NCBI RefSeq assembly: GCF_001458395.1
Contig: NZ_CYSR01000021.1
Location: 419,977 to 483,976, forward strand
Length of the DNA stretch: 64,000 nucleotides
Reading direction: 5' to 3'
DNA from: Leisingera aquaemixtae
GTDB lineage: Bacteria > Pseudomonadota > Alphaproteobacteria > Rhodobacterales > Rhodobacteraceae
The notes under the pieces were generated by a model, which worked only from the letters and a program-made list of their open reading frames with translations, was not told the origin of the DNA and ran no database searches. Each line of letters begins with the position of its first letter. The stretch's first letter is position 1. Positions 1 through 9,941 of the stretch are shown one piece after another. Position numbers and translations under genes: made by a program.

Positions 1-1
1 T

Positions 2-661
2 CTGCTGGCTCCCTTGGGGCGGGCATCGGATCAGGCGCGCATTGCCGCCTTTTGCGAAGAAGTTCCGACGGTGTTGTTTGACGCCAATGTCGGCTCCGCG
101 GGTCTGGCATTTGTAGGTTCAAACAACAATCAAAGCATTGACCTTATTGTAGATTACCTGTGCAGGACAGGCGAACCACCGGCATTCTTTGAGATGAAGG
201 AGCCCTCGAACCCTAACGCCTACAAACGGCGCCACGCCTATCTCGCCGCCATGGAACGGCTGAACCATACACCGCATTTGATCCAGGCCGCCGGTGAAGG
301 CTGGGAATTTGAAGAGATCGGCTTTCGGGAAGGAACTCGGGTGGTCCGTGACAGGAACCTGCCAACCGATACGATCCTGTGCAGCAATGACCGCCTTGCT
401 ATCGGCTTCCTGTCGGCGGCCTATGAGGCTGGGATACGGGTTGGTCTGGGCACAGACTGCACCATGCGGGTAGCCGGGCATGATGACCACCCGTTCTCCC
501 GCTACACTTGCCCGACATTGACGACGGTCTCGCAGGATTATGAAGCAATCGCCCGGAAAAGTGCTGAGAAACTAATGAACCTTATTGAGGCGGAAAAACC
601 GGCTGATTCGCGGGAGGAAACCCTGTTTGATGGCCGGCTGGTCATGCGGGGGTCCGCCTAA
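2..661 (+). CDS. LacI-family transcriptional regulator, C-terminal part (5' end outside the window)
   Basis: This is the sugar-binding and dimerisation part of a LacI/GalR-family repressor. The reading frame is open from base 2, so the DNA-binding helix-turn-helix lies before the window. Visible family features are a periplasmic-binding-protein-like fold with GSNNNQS, the segment ILCSNDRLAIGFLSAA and the C-terminal hinge strand AGHDDHPFSRYTCPTLTTV. It ends 113 bases before the polyol transporter operon, on the same strand, and a perfect 14-base palindrome lies between them. The inferred role is a polyol-responsive repressor of that operon. The ligand cannot be read from the sequence. Confidence 0.85.
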   Translation: MLAPLGRASDQARIAAFCEEVPTVLFDANVGSAGLAFVGSNNNQSIDLIVDYLCRTGEPPAFFEMKEPSNPNAYKRRHAYLAAMERLNHTPHLIQAAGEGWEFEEIGFREGTRVVRDRNLPTDTILCSNDRLAIGFLSAAYEAGIRVGLGTDCTMRVAGHDDHPFSRYTCPTLTTVSQDYEAIARKSAEKLMNLIEAEKPADSREETLFDGRLVMRGSA

Positions 662-692
662 GCTGCTGATTTTTCGGGCAAGCACCACAAAC

Positions 693-706
693 TTTACGCG
701 CGTAAA
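693..706. promoter_or_regulatory. perfect 14-bp palindrome, likely LacI-type operator
   Basis: TTTACGCGCGTAAA is its own reverse complement and has the central CG typical of LacI-family operators. It lies between the LacI-family gene and smoE, directly upstream of a TTGACG hexamer. Control by the adjacent regulator is inferred. Confidence 0.6.
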
Positions 707-713
707 AAATAAA

Positions 714-743
714 TTGACGCCAGCACACCGACGCCGGTAATCT
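714..743 (+). promoter_or_regulatory. possible sigma70-type promoter for the smo operon
   Basis: TTGACG (714-719) and TAATCT (738-743) are separated by 18 bases, just downstream of the palindromic operator and 32 bases before the smoE start. The -10 match is imperfect, so this is a plausible call only. Confidence 0.35.
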
Positions 744-774
744 TGGAGGCGACATCTCAACAGGGAGGTAGAGG

Positions 775-2076
775 ATGTTTGCTAAGTACGCATTGGGTGC
801 GGCAACGGCCATTTCACTGATCGCAGCAGGCAGTGCCTCTGCCGAGACCATCACCATCGCCACCGTAAACAACGGCGACATGATCCGGATGCAGGGCCTG
901 ACAGACGATTTCACCGCCAAGACCGGCCACGACGTCGAATGGGTGACGCTGGAGGAAAACGTGCTGCGCCAGCGTGTGACCACCGACATCACCACCAAGG
1001 GCGGCCAGTTCGACATCATGACCATCGGCATGTACGAAACCCCGATCTGGGGCAAGAACGGCTGGCTGGTGCCGCTGGATGACTTGCCTGCCGAATATGA
1101 CGCCGATGATATCCTGCCGGCCATGCGCGGCGGCCTGAGCGTCGATGGCACGCTTTACGCCGCGCCGTTTTATGGCGAAAGCTCCATGATCATGTACCGG
1201 ACCGACCTGATGGAGAAGGCGGGCCTTGAGATGCCAGACGCCCCGACCTGGGAGTTCGTTGCCGAGGCCGCCCGCGCCATGACTGACAAGGACAACGGGA
1301 TCTATGGCATCTGCCTGCGCGGCAAGGCCGGCTGGGGCGAGAACATGGCCTTTTTGACCGCCACCGCCAACGCCTTTGGTGCGCGCTGGTTCGACGAGAA
1401 CTGGCAAGCCCAGTTTGATCAGCCGGAGTGGAAGGAAACACTGGAATTCTATGTGAACCTGATGAACGACGCCGGCCCTCCGGGCGCGTCGAACAACGGC
1501 TTCAACGAGAACCTGTCCCTGTTCCAGCAAGGCAAATGCGGCATGTGGATCGACGCCACCGTGGCGGCGTCCTTCGTGACCAACCCCAACGACTCGACAG
1601 TCGCCGACAAGGTCGGTTTTGCGCTGGCGCCGGACACCGGCAAGGGCAAACGCGGCAACTGGCTCTGGGCCTGGGCGTTGGGTATCCCTGCAGGCACCCA
1701 GAAAACGGATGCTGCCAAGGAGTTCATCCAGTGGGCCACTTCCAAGGAGTACATTGAGCTGGTGGCCGCGAAAGAAGGCTGGGCCAACGTGCCGCCAGGT
1801 GCGCGCACCTCTCTGTATGAAGACCCCAACTACAAGGACGTGCCATTTGCCCGGATGACGCTGGAAAGCATCCTGTCGGCCGATCCCACCAATCCGACGG
1901 TAGACCCGGTTCCCTATGTCGGCATCCAGTTCGCAGCGATCCCCGAATTCGCCGGCATCGCAGGCCAGGTCGGCCAGGAATTTGCAGCTGCGCTGGCTGG
2001 TCAGCAAAGCGTCGATGAAGCTCTGGCCAAGGCTCAGGCACTGACAACCGACGAGATGGAAGCCGCAGGCTACTGA
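775..2076 (+). CDS. smoE: sorbitol/mannitol ABC transporter, periplasmic substrate-binding protein
   Basis: A 433-residue family-1 solute-binding protein that would capture polyols in the periplasm and hand them to SmoFG. Residues 1-23 form a Sec signal peptide (hydrophobic core, cut after AGSASA). The mature protein has the bilobal family features, including a long C-terminal helix region. The ATG follows a GGGAGGT ribosome site. It is the first gene of a run with two permeases, an ATPase and two polyol dehydrogenases in the same order as the Rhodobacter sphaeroides smo cluster, which is the basis for naming it. A stem-loop follows it. The exact substrate (sorbitol, mannitol or another hexitol) is inferred from neighbours. 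Confidence 0.85.
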   Translation: MFAKYALGAATAISLIAAGSASAETITIATVNNGDMIRMQGLTDDFTAKTGHDVEWVTLEENVLRQRVTTDITTKGGQFDIMTIGMYETPIWGKNGWLVPLDDLPAEYDADDILPAMRGGLSVDGTLYAAPFYGESSMIMYRTDLMEKAGLEMPDAPTWEFVAEAARAMTDKDNGIYGICLRGKAGWGENMAFLTATANAFGARWFDENWQAQFDQPEWKETLEFYVNLMNDAGPPGASNNGFNENLSLFQQGKCGMWIDATVAASFVTNPNDSTVADKVGFALAPDTGKGKRGNWLWAWALGIPAGTQKTDAAKEFIQWATSKEYIELVAAKEGWANVPPGARTSLYEDPNYKDVPFARMTLESILSADPTNPTVDPVPYVGIQFAAIPEFAGIAGQVGQEFAAALAGQQSVDEALAKAQALTTDEMEAAGY

Positions 2077-2096
2077 TCTCCCGCACGGACACCCGG

Positions 2097-2113
2097 GGGC
2101 GGCCAAGCCGCCG
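2097..2113 (+). promoter_or_regulatory. intercistronic stem-loop between smoE and smoF
   Basis: GGCGGC (2098-2103), loop CAA, GCCGCC (2107-2112), with no T-run after it. Such hairpins after binding-protein genes often stabilise the upstream message or lower downstream expression, so more binding protein than permease is made. That role is inferred. Confidence 0.4.
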
Positions 2114-2192
2114 CCCTCTGGCCCCAGCGATCCCCCAGAGCGCATAATCGTCCAAGGCGGCACGCGTGCCGTCAACGGAGGAGGTACACCAA

Positions 2193-3152
2193 ATGGCAAC
2201 GCAACACTCCCAACCCGCGGACCGGCTGACGATGGCCCCGCCCGCGCCCAAGCCGGCAAGCCAGCCCGCTGCGGCGGACCACCAGAGCGGTACGAAACAC
2301 GCCCGCACAGCCGCCCGGCTGATGATGGCGCCGGCCGTGATCCTGCTTCTGGGCTGGATGCTCGTGCCACTGACGATGACGCTCTATTTCTCGTTCAAGA
2401 AGTTCCTGCCGCTGCGGGGCGGCGATCTGGGCTGGGTCGGCTTTGACAACTACGTCCGCTTCGTTTCCTCCAGCGCCTTCTGGCCCAGCGTACAGGCGAC
2501 ACTGGTGATCGTAGGCGGTGTTCTGGCGATTACCGTGGTCCTGGGCGTTCTGCTGGCGATCCTGCTGAACCAGCCGATGTGGGGCCGCGGCGTCGTCCGC
2601 ATCCTGGTGATCGCGCCCTTCTTCGTGATGCCCACCGTATCGGCGCTGGTCTGGAAGAACATGTTCATGGACCCGGTCAACGGTCTGCTGGCGCATGTAT
2701 GGCGGGCCTTCGGCGCCGAGCCGCTGGTCTGGCTGACCGAGGCGTCGACGCAGTCGATCATCCTGATCGTCAGCTGGCAATGGCTGCCGTTCGCAATGCT
2801 GATCCTGCTGACCGCCATCCAGTCGCTGGACAGCGAACAGCTGGAGGCCGCGGAAATGGATGGTGCGCCGCCGGTGAAGCGCTTTGCCTACATCACCCTG
2901 CCGCACCTGTCGCGCGCCATCACCGTGGTGGTGCTGATCCAGACGATCTTCCTGCTTTCGATCTTCGCAGAAATCTTTGTCACCACCCAGGGCGCCTTTG
3001 GCACCAAGACCCTGACCTACCTGATCTTCCAGCGCGTGCTGGAGAGCCAGAACATCGGGCTCGGCTCGGCCGGCGGTGTCTACGCCATCATCCTCGCCAA
3101 CATCGTTGCCATCTTCCTGATGCGCATCGTCGGCAAGAACCTGGACGCGTAA
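2193..3152 (+). CDS. smoF: polyol ABC transporter permease 1
   Basis: A 319-residue inner-membrane permease of the MalF/UgpA type. After a Pro/Ala-rich cytosolic head of about 40 residues come six hydrophobic segments, and the cytoplasmic EAA loop (EAAEMDGAPPVKRF) contacts the ATPase. The start was set at the ATG at 2193 because GGAGGAGG (2177-2184) lies at ideal distance. An in-frame GTG at 2166 is possible but lies upstream of that site. Ten bases separate it from smoG. Confidence 0.87.
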   Translation: MATQHSQPADRLTMAPPAPKPASQPAAADHQSGTKHARTAARLMMAPAVILLLGWMLVPLTMTLYFSFKKFLPLRGGDLGWVGFDNYVRFVSSSAFWPSVQATLVIVGGVLAITVVLGVLLAILLNQPMWGRGVVRILVIAPFFVMPTVSALVWKNMFMDPVNGLLAHVWRAFGAEPLVWLTEASTQSIILIVSWQWLPFAMLILLTAIQSLDSEQLEAAEMDGAPPVKRFAYITLPHLSRAITVVVLIQTIFLLSIFAEIFVTTQGAFGTKTLTYLIFQRVLESQNIGLGSAGGVYAIILANIVAIFLMRIVGKNLDA

Positions 3153-3162
3153 GGAGGCCCTC

Positions 3163-3993
3163 ATGGCACGTGCAATCACATCGCAACGCAAAGCCCTGAA
3201 TACTGCCCTGGCATGGGGTGTGGGCCTCTTGATCTTCTTCCCGATCCTGTGGACCATCCTGACCAGCTTCAAGACCGAAGCCCAGGCTATCAGCGACCCG
3301 CCGGTCTTCCTGTTCTTTGACTGGACGCTGGAAAACTATTCGGTGGTGCAGGAACGCTCCAACTACGGCCGGTTCCTGTGGAATTCGATCATCATCGCCG
3401 GCGGCTCCACCATCCTGGGTATCATCATCGCGGTGCCCGCCGCCTGGTCGATGGCCTTTGTGCCCTCGAAGCGGACCAAAGACATCCTGTTGTGGATGCT
3501 GTCCACCAAAATGCTGCCAGCAGTTGGCGTTCTCTATCCGATCTACCTGCTGTTCATCAAACTGGGCTTGCTGGACACCAAGATTGGCCTCGTGATCGTG
3601 CTGATGCTCATCAACCTGCCGATCATCGTTTGGATGCTCTACACCTACTTCAAGGAAATCCCCGGGGAGATCCTCGAAGCGGCCCGGATGGATGGTGCCA
3701 CCCTGCGCGAAGAGGTGCTGTATATCCTGACGCCAATGGCCATTCCCGGCATCGCCTCGACGCTGCTGCTGAATGTGATCCTGGCCTGGAACGAAGCCTT
3801 CTGGACGCTCAACCTGACTGCGGCCAAGGCTGCACCGCTCACCGCCTTCATCGCCAGCTACTCCAGCCCTGAGGGCCTGTTCTACGCCAAGCTGAGCGCG
3901 GCCTCCACCATGGCCATTGCCCCGATCCTGATCCTCGGCTGGTTCAGCCAGAAGCAACTTGTCAGCGGCCTGACCTTCGGCGCTGTGAAATAA
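3163..3993 (+). CDS. smoG: polyol ABC transporter permease 2
   Basis: A 276-residue partner permease of the MalG type with six predicted membrane segments and the EAA motif EAARMDGATLREEV in the C-terminal half. It starts with ATG after AAGGAGG and ends 12 bases before smoK. Together with SmoF it forms the membrane channel of the polyol importer. Confidence 0.88.
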   Translation: MARAITSQRKALNTALAWGVGLLIFFPILWTILTSFKTEAQAISDPPVFLFFDWTLENYSVVQERSNYGRFLWNSIIIAGGSTILGIIIAVPAAWSMAFVPSKRTKDILLWMLSTKMLPAVGVLYPIYLLFIKLGLLDTKIGLVIVLMLINLPIIVWMLYTYFKEIPGEILEAARMDGATLREEVLYILTPMAIPGIASTLLLNVILAWNEAFWTLNLTAAKAAPLTAFIASYSSPEGLFYAKLSAASTMAIAPILILGWFSQKQLVSGLTFGAVK

Positions 3994-4005
3994 GGAGACG
4001 AAATC

Positions 4006-5006
<1,001 letters not shown>

Positions 5007-5010
<4 letters not shown>

Positions 5011-5780
5011 AACGGCTGGCAGGCAAAACAGCGCTGATCACCGGCAGCGCCCGGGGGATCGGCCGCGCCTTCGCAGAGGCCTATGTCCGCGAAGGCGCCC
5101 GTGTGGCCATTGCTGATATTGATTTCACAGGCGCGCAGACAGCGGCTGAGGAACTGGGCGGCGGATCGATTGCCGTCCGGCTGGATGTCACCGACCAGAC
5201 CAGCATCGAACAGGCCGTTGCCCAAACGGTCTTGGAACTGGGCCGGATCGACATCCTGATCAACAACGCGGCCGTCTTCACCGCTGCTCCGGTGGCGGAA
5301 ATCACCCGCGGCGATTTCGATCGCGCCTTTTCGGTCAATGTCGCCGGAACTTTGTTCACTCTGCAGGCGGTGGCCCGGCACATGATTGAACGCGGCGGGG
5401 GCGGCACGATCATCAACATGGCCAGTCAGGCCGGCCGGCGCGGGGAACCGCTGGTTGCCGTCTACTGCGCCACCAAGGCTGCCGTCATCAGCCTGACTCA
5501 GTCTGCCGGGCTCAATCTGATCCGGCACGGAATCAACGTGAACGCCATCTCCCCCGGTGTGGTGGAGGGTGAGCATTGGGACGGCGTCGATGCGCTTTTT
5601 GCGAAATACGAGGGCAAGGCGCCGGGCCAGAAGAAGCAAGAGGTGGCGCAGGCGGTGCCTTATGGGCGCATGGGGCGGGCGGACGACCTGACCGGCATGG
5701 CCGTCTTTCTGGCTTCTGACGAGGCCAGCTACGTCGTCGCCCAAACCTACAATGTGGACGGCGGACAATGGATGAGCTGA
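5007..5780 (+). CDS. smoS: sorbitol dehydrogenase (L-iditol 2-dehydrogenase), SDR family
   Basis: A 257-residue short-chain dehydrogenase that would oxidise D-sorbitol to D-fructose with NAD. The cofactor motif [10 protein letters not shown] (residues 12-21), the NNAAVF segment, Ser in NMASQAG and the catalytic YCATK are all present. The C-terminus ends in NVDGGQWMS, as in polyol SDRs. It overlaps smoK at its start and mtlK at its end (TGATG), so the transporter and dehydrogenases are probably translated together. The substrate is inferred from the smo context. Confidence 0.85.
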
Positions 5781-7303
5781 TGGAACGCGAAACAGCACAA
5801 AATACGCCGGTTAAACTGAGCCAGAAGGCGCTGAAGGATCTGCCCGAAGGTATTGCAGGCCCCGGATACGACCGCGCCTCACTGAAGCCGGGGATCATCC
5901 ACATCGGCCTCGGCAATTTCCACCGCGCCCACCAGGCCTGGTATCTGCACCGGCTAATGCAGCAGGGCCTGGCAAAGGATTGGGCCATCATCGGCGCCGG
6001 GGTACGCCCGTATGATGCCGCGATGCGGCAGAAATTGCTGGCGCAGGATTGTCTGACCACCCTGATTGAACTGGCGCCCGGCAGCGTCTCGGCCGAGATC
6101 ACTGGATCGATGATCGATTACCTGCCGATAGAAGATGGGAACGGCGCGCTGATCCGCGCCATGGCCGATCCCGCAATTCGTATCGTGTCGCTCACCGTGA
6201 CCGAGGGCGGTTACTTCGTGGATCCGGCTACCGGAGGTTTGGATGCGCGGCACCCCGACATTCGTCATGACCTGGAGAATCCAACCCGTCCCTACACTGT
6301 TTTCGGAGCCATTGCAGCTGCGCTGAAAACCAGGCGCGATGCCGGAGCCGGCCCCTTTACCGTTCAAAGCTGCGACAACCTGCGCGGCAATGGCAACGCC
6401 ACCCGGCAGGCGGTGGTCTCGCTGGCACGGCTCACCGACCCGAAGCTGGCGGATTGGATCGATCAGACCTGCAGTTTCCCGAATTCGATGGTCGACTGCA
6501 TTGTGCCCGCAACCGGTCCCGTCGAAATTGCCCTTGCCCGTGAACTGGGCATCGAAGATGCCGCCCCCGTCACCCATGAAAACTACCGCCAATGGGTGAT
6601 CGAGGATGACTTCTGCGCGGGCCGGCCCGACTGGGATAAGGCCGGGGCAGTGTTCACACCTTCCGTGCATGACTACGAGGTGATGAAAATCCGCATTTTG
6701 AATGCGGGCCACCAGGTATTGGCCAATGCCGGAGAGATGCTGTCGGTGGAGACCATCGCCGATTGCATGGATCATCCGCTGATTGCCGCGCTGTTCCAAA
6801 AGGTCCAGCAAGAGGAGATTGCCCCTTACGTTGCAGCTGTTCCGGGAATGAACCCTCAAGACTATGCCAAACTGATCGAGCGGCGGTTTTCCAACGCCGC
6901 CATCCGCGACACGGTACGGCGGGTAGCCTTTGACGGCTCCTCCCGGCACCCGGGATTTGTCCATCCCATTCTGCGGGATGCGCTGGCAGCAGGCGGCCCG
7001 ATCGCAGGCCTGAGCCTCGTCGAGGCGCTTTGGGCGCGCATGTGTGCAGGCACCCGGGAGGACAGCACCGGGATTGAGGCCAACGACCCCCATTGGGACG
7101 CGCTGGCTGAGGCTGCAATGGCCGCAAGGCTGCGTCCGCAAGCCTGGCTCGAACAGCATGATATCTACGGTGATCTGGCCAGCAACCAATGGTTCGCTGT
7201 GGAGTTTTCGCGCTGGCTCAACCTGATCTGGTCGGAAGGATGCGAAGCTGCCTTGCGCGTCTATTCCGGTCATGAGCAGGCCAAGGGGGGCTTGGAAACA
7301 TGA
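5780..7303 (+). CDS. mtlK: mannitol 2-dehydrogenase, long-chain polyol dehydrogenase
   Basis: A 507-residue polyol-specific long-chain dehydrogenase that would oxidise D-mannitol (also D-arabitol or sorbitol) to the ketose. The family signature KIRILNAGH supplies the catalytic Lys, Asn and His, and an N-terminal Rossmann segment (HIGLGNFHRAHQ) binds NAD. The start at 5780 is preferred because it overlaps the smoS stop as TGATG. An in-frame ATG at 5768 would add four residues. Its stop overlaps the next gene by ATGA. Confidence 0.87.
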   Translation: MERETAQNTPVKLSQKALKDLPEGIAGPGYDRASLKPGIIHIGLGNFHRAHQAWYLHRLMQQGLAKDWAIIGAGVRPYDAAMRQKLLAQDCLTTLIELAPGSVSAEITGSMIDYLPIEDGNGALIRAMADPAIRIVSLTVTEGGYFVDPATGGLDARHPDIRHDLENPTRPYTVFGAIAAALKTRRDAGAGPFTVQSCDNLRGNGNATRQAVVSLARLTDPKLADWIDQTCSFPNSMVDCIVPATGPVEIALARELGIEDAAPVTHENYRQWVIEDDFCAGRPDWDKAGAVFTPSVHDYEVMKIRILNAGHQVLANAGEMLSVETIADCMDHPLIAALFQKVQQEEIAPYVAAVPGMNPQDYAKLIERRFSNAAIRDTVRRVAFDGSSRHPGFVHPILRDALAAGGPIAGLSLVEALWARMCAGTREDSTGIEANDPHWDALAEAAMAARLRPQAWLEQHDIYGDLASNQWFAVEFSRWLNLIWSEGCEAALRVYSGHEQAKGGLET

Positions 7304-8226
7304 TCCTTTGTAGCGGAGAAGCCCTGATTGACATGATCCCCGCGCCAACTGCGGACGGACCGGACGGGTTTGTGCCTCATCCCGGAGGGGCGGTGTTCAA
7401 TACAGCAATTGCGTTGGGGCGGCTTGGGGTGCGGGCAGGGATGCTGACCGGCCTGTCTACCGACATGTTCGGGCGGCAGCTGGCCGAGTCGCTGAAGGCC
7501 AGTCATGTTGACACTTCGCTGGTGATCCAGTCCGGCCGCGCCACCACACTGGCCTTTGTACGTCTGGTGGATGGCCATGCCACCTATTGCTTCTTCGACG
7601 AGAACTCAGCCGGGCGCATGCTGATGCCTGGGGATATGCCCAAGCTTCCTGAGGAGGTCTCGGCTCTGTTTTTCGGCGGGATCAGTTTGGCCTCTGAGCC
7701 TTGCGCCGATGCCTATGCCGCGCTGCTGGACCGCGAAGCCACGGATCGCGCAGTGATGATTGACCCGAACATCCGCCCCAGGTTTATCAAGGACATCGCC
7801 AGGTACCGCGCACGGCTGGACCGCATGGTGGCGCAGTCGGATATCGTGAAGGTTTCTGACGAAGACCTGAACTGGCTGCTGCCGGACCCGCTGTCGCTGA
7901 GCGAGAAAGTCTCCATCCTTCTGGAACGGGGGCCATCCGCTCTGATCCTTACCCGCGGCGGCGAAGGGGCGGCCGGGTATCTTGCGAACGGCGGCGAAGT
8001 GCGTGTGCCTGCTGTTCGGGCCAAAATATCCGACACCGTCGGGGCCGGCGACACCTTCAATGCGGGCGTTCTTGCCAAACTGTCCGAGCTTGGCCGGCTG
8101 ACGAAACCGGAGCTGACTGCTTTGCCGCCTGACGTTCTGCAGCAGGCAATGGAGCATGGTGCGAAAGTGGCGGCGATTACCGTGTCTCGCGCCGGCGCCA
8201 ACCCGCCCTGGGCCGGAGAGCTGTAA
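7300..8226 (+). CDS. PfkB-family carbohydrate kinase, probable fructokinase
   Basis: A 308-residue ribokinase-family kinase. It shows the N-terminal SGEALIDMIP, the HPGGAVFNTAIALGRLG substrate region and the catalytic anion-hole motif DTVGAGDTFNAG near the C-terminus. In this operon it would phosphorylate fructose released by SmoS/MtlK to fructose-6-phosphate. In the R. sphaeroides smo cluster a xylulokinase gene (xylB) sits in this region, so the kinase is a local difference. The ATGA overlap with mtlK supports co-translation. Confidence 0.82.
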   Translation: MILCSGEALIDMIPAPTADGPDGFVPHPGGAVFNTAIALGRLGVRAGMLTGLSTDMFGRQLAESLKASHVDTSLVIQSGRATTLAFVRLVDGHATYCFFDENSAGRMLMPGDMPKLPEEVSALFFGGISLASEPCADAYAALLDREATDRAVMIDPNIRPRFIKDIARYRARLDRMVAQSDIVKVSDEDLNWLLPDPLSLSEKVSILLERGPSALILTRGGEGAAGYLANGGEVRVPAVRAKISDTVGAGDTFNAGVLAKLSELGRLTKPELTALPPDVLQQAMEHGAKVAAITVSRAGANPPWAGEL

Positions 8227-8261
8227 ATGCACACTTTCTTGTCCTCTTTTCCGCTTAAAAA

Positions 8262-8275
8262 TGTTAGCGCTACCG
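8262..8275. promoter_or_regulatory. candidate operator upstream of the zwf-edd-eda-pgi genes
   Basis: TGTTAGCGCTACCG has a perfect eight-base core palindrome (TAGCGCTA) with near-symmetric flanks. This resembles LacI/GalR-family operators. It lies in the gap between the kinase and zwf and differs from the smo operator, so a second regulator is possible. Confidence 0.45.
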
Positions 8276-8324
8276 CAGAAGTTTCAAACTATGGCCCGCA
8301 GCAAGGCCGTGAGGAGAAAACGCC

Positions 8325-8393
8325 ATGACCATCCAGTTCGACTTCATTGGCCAGAAGATGCGGGCTGGCGCGCCCCTCAAGCTGGCAGGCTAA
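8325..8393 (+). CDS. putative 22-residue leader peptide upstream of zwf
   Basis: A short ORF begins with ATG (8325) 6-9 bases after GAGGAG and ends with TAA four bases before the zwf ATG. The peptide starts MTIQFDFIGQKM and ends PLKLAG. Its ribosome site is better than any seen for zwf itself, so zwf may be translated by re-initiation. It could instead be a decayed gene start. I know no matching family. Confidence 0.4.
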   Translation: MTIQFDFIGQKMRAGAPLKLAG

Positions 8394-8397
8394 GCTG

Positions 8398-9849
8398 ATG
8401 GTGTCCCGCGTCATCCCCGTCGATCCCTTTGATCTTGTCCTGTTCGGTGCCACCGGCGATCTTGCACGCCGCAAAATCCTGCCTGGCCTATTTCACCGGT
8501 TTGCGGTGGGGCAGATGCCGGAGGGGGCACGCATCATCGGCACTGCCCGCTCAGCGATGAACCGGGCGGAGTTCACCGAGGCGGTGCATGCCAGCCTGCT
8601 GGAATTTGCGCCGCAGGCGGCCAAACAGTCAGCCCTGCTGGAAAAGTTCCTTGCCAGCCTGGAGTACGTTCGTGTCGATGCCGGAGGCGAGGACGGTTGG
8701 GACACCCTTGCCGAGGCGATCAGGCCGGGTGTGGTGCAGGCGTTCTATCTCTCGGTCTCGCCTGCGCTGTTCGGCTCCATCGCGTCCAATCTGAAAAGCC
8801 GGGGCATCGCATCGGCGAACAGCCGGGTTGTGGTGGAAAAGCCCTTCGGTCACGATCTGGCGTCGGCGCAGGATTTGAATGCGGATCTCCGCCGCAACTT
8901 CGACGAGCATCAGATCTACCGGATCGACCACTATCTGGGCAAAGAAACCGTGCAGAACCTGATGGCGCTGCGCTTTGCCAACGCCCTGTGGGAGCCTTTG
9001 TGGAACTCCACCCATGTGGACCATGTGCAAATCACCGTGGCCGAAAGCCTCGGCGTCGAGGGGCGCGGCGAATATTACGACCGCTCCGGTGCGATGCGGG
9101 ACATGGTGCAAAACCACCTGATGCAACTCTTGTGCCTGACCGCGATGGAGCCGCCGTCGCGCTTTACCTCCGACGCGGTGCGCGATGAGAAGGTCAAGGT
9201 GATCGAGGCGCTGGAACCGGTGGCGCCATCGGACATCGTGCGCGGCCAGTACCGCGCCCAAGGCAGCGCGGGCAGCTACCGCGACCATGCCGGCAACCCG
9301 CACAGCAGCACCGAAAGCTTCATCGCCATGAAAGTGAATATCGGCAACTGGCGGTGGGCGGGCACGCCGTTCCACCTGCGCACGGGCAAAAAGCTGCGGG
9401 CGCGCTGTTCTGAAATTGCGGTGGTGTTCCGCGACCCGCCGCACATGATTTTTCCGGACATGGCCGGGCGGCGCAGCAACGCGATGATTATTCGCCTGCA
9501 GCCGGATGAAGGCATCACCCTGCGCAACACGATCAAGGAGCCGGGTCCGGGCGGTTTCCGCCTCGCGGAAGTGTCCCTGGACATGACCTTTGCCGAGGCG
9601 CTGGGGGGACGCGCTGAACCCCAAGATGCCTATGAACGTCTGATCATGGACGTGATCCGCGGCGACCAGACCCTGTTCATGCGCGGCGATGAGGTCGAGG
9701 CAGCCTGGGCCTGGGCGGATCCCATCATTGCTGCCTGGGAGGACGCCGGGCCTGCCCCGTCTCCGTACGATCCGGGAGGGTCTGGCCCCGAGGACGCCCT
9801 GATGCTGCTGCACCGCGAGGGCCGGCGGTGGCGCGAGATCGGGGGCTGA
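8398..9849 (+). CDS. zwf: glucose-6-phosphate 1-dehydrogenase
   Basis: A 483-residue enzyme that oxidises glucose-6-phosphate to 6-phosphogluconolactone with NADP/NAD, the entry to the Entner-Doudoroff route. The coenzyme motif GATGDLARRKILPGL is near the N-terminus, and the active-site signature RIDHYLGKETVQN carries the catalytic His and Lys. The start was placed at 8398, where homology begins, although the frame is open further upstream. It is followed by edd after 92 bases. The lactonase gene pgl, often adjacent to zwf, is absent here. Confidence 0.93.
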   Translation: MVSRVIPVDPFDLVLFGATGDLARRKILPGLFHRFAVGQMPEGARIIGTARSAMNRAEFTEAVHASLLEFAPQAAKQSALLEKFLASLEYVRVDAGGEDGWDTLAEAIRPGVVQAFYLSVSPALFGSIASNLKSRGIASANSRVVVEKPFGHDLASAQDLNADLRRNFDEHQIYRIDHYLGKETVQNLMALRFANALWEPLWNSTHVDHVQITVAESLGVEGRGEYYDRSGAMRDMVQNHLMQLLCLTAMEPPSRFTSDAVRDEKVKVIEALEPVAPSDIVRGQYRAQGSAGSYRDHAGNPHSSTESFIAMKVNIGNWRWAGTPFHLRTGKKLRARCSEIAVVFRDPPHMIFPDMAGRRSNAMIIRLQPDEGITLRNTIKEPGPGGFRLAEVSLDMTFAEALGGRAEPQDAYERLIMDVIRGDQTLFMRGDEVEAAWAWADPIIAAWEDAGPAPSPYDPGGSGPEDALMLLHREGRRWREIGG

Positions 9850-9941
9850 GCAATGCATCAGGATTGCACGAGCCCCGCCCCGGCCAAACCTCACCTCTTC
9901 TGTAATGTCCCGCCAATCCATTTTCCCAAGGGAGCGCACCA

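Noticed and set aside
814..2370. Minus-strand open frame of 518 codons opposite smoE
   Set aside because: It lies over a well-supported gene in a GC-rich genome, has no ribosome site or domain, and is rich in His, Gly, Arg and Pro, as expected for a shadow frame.
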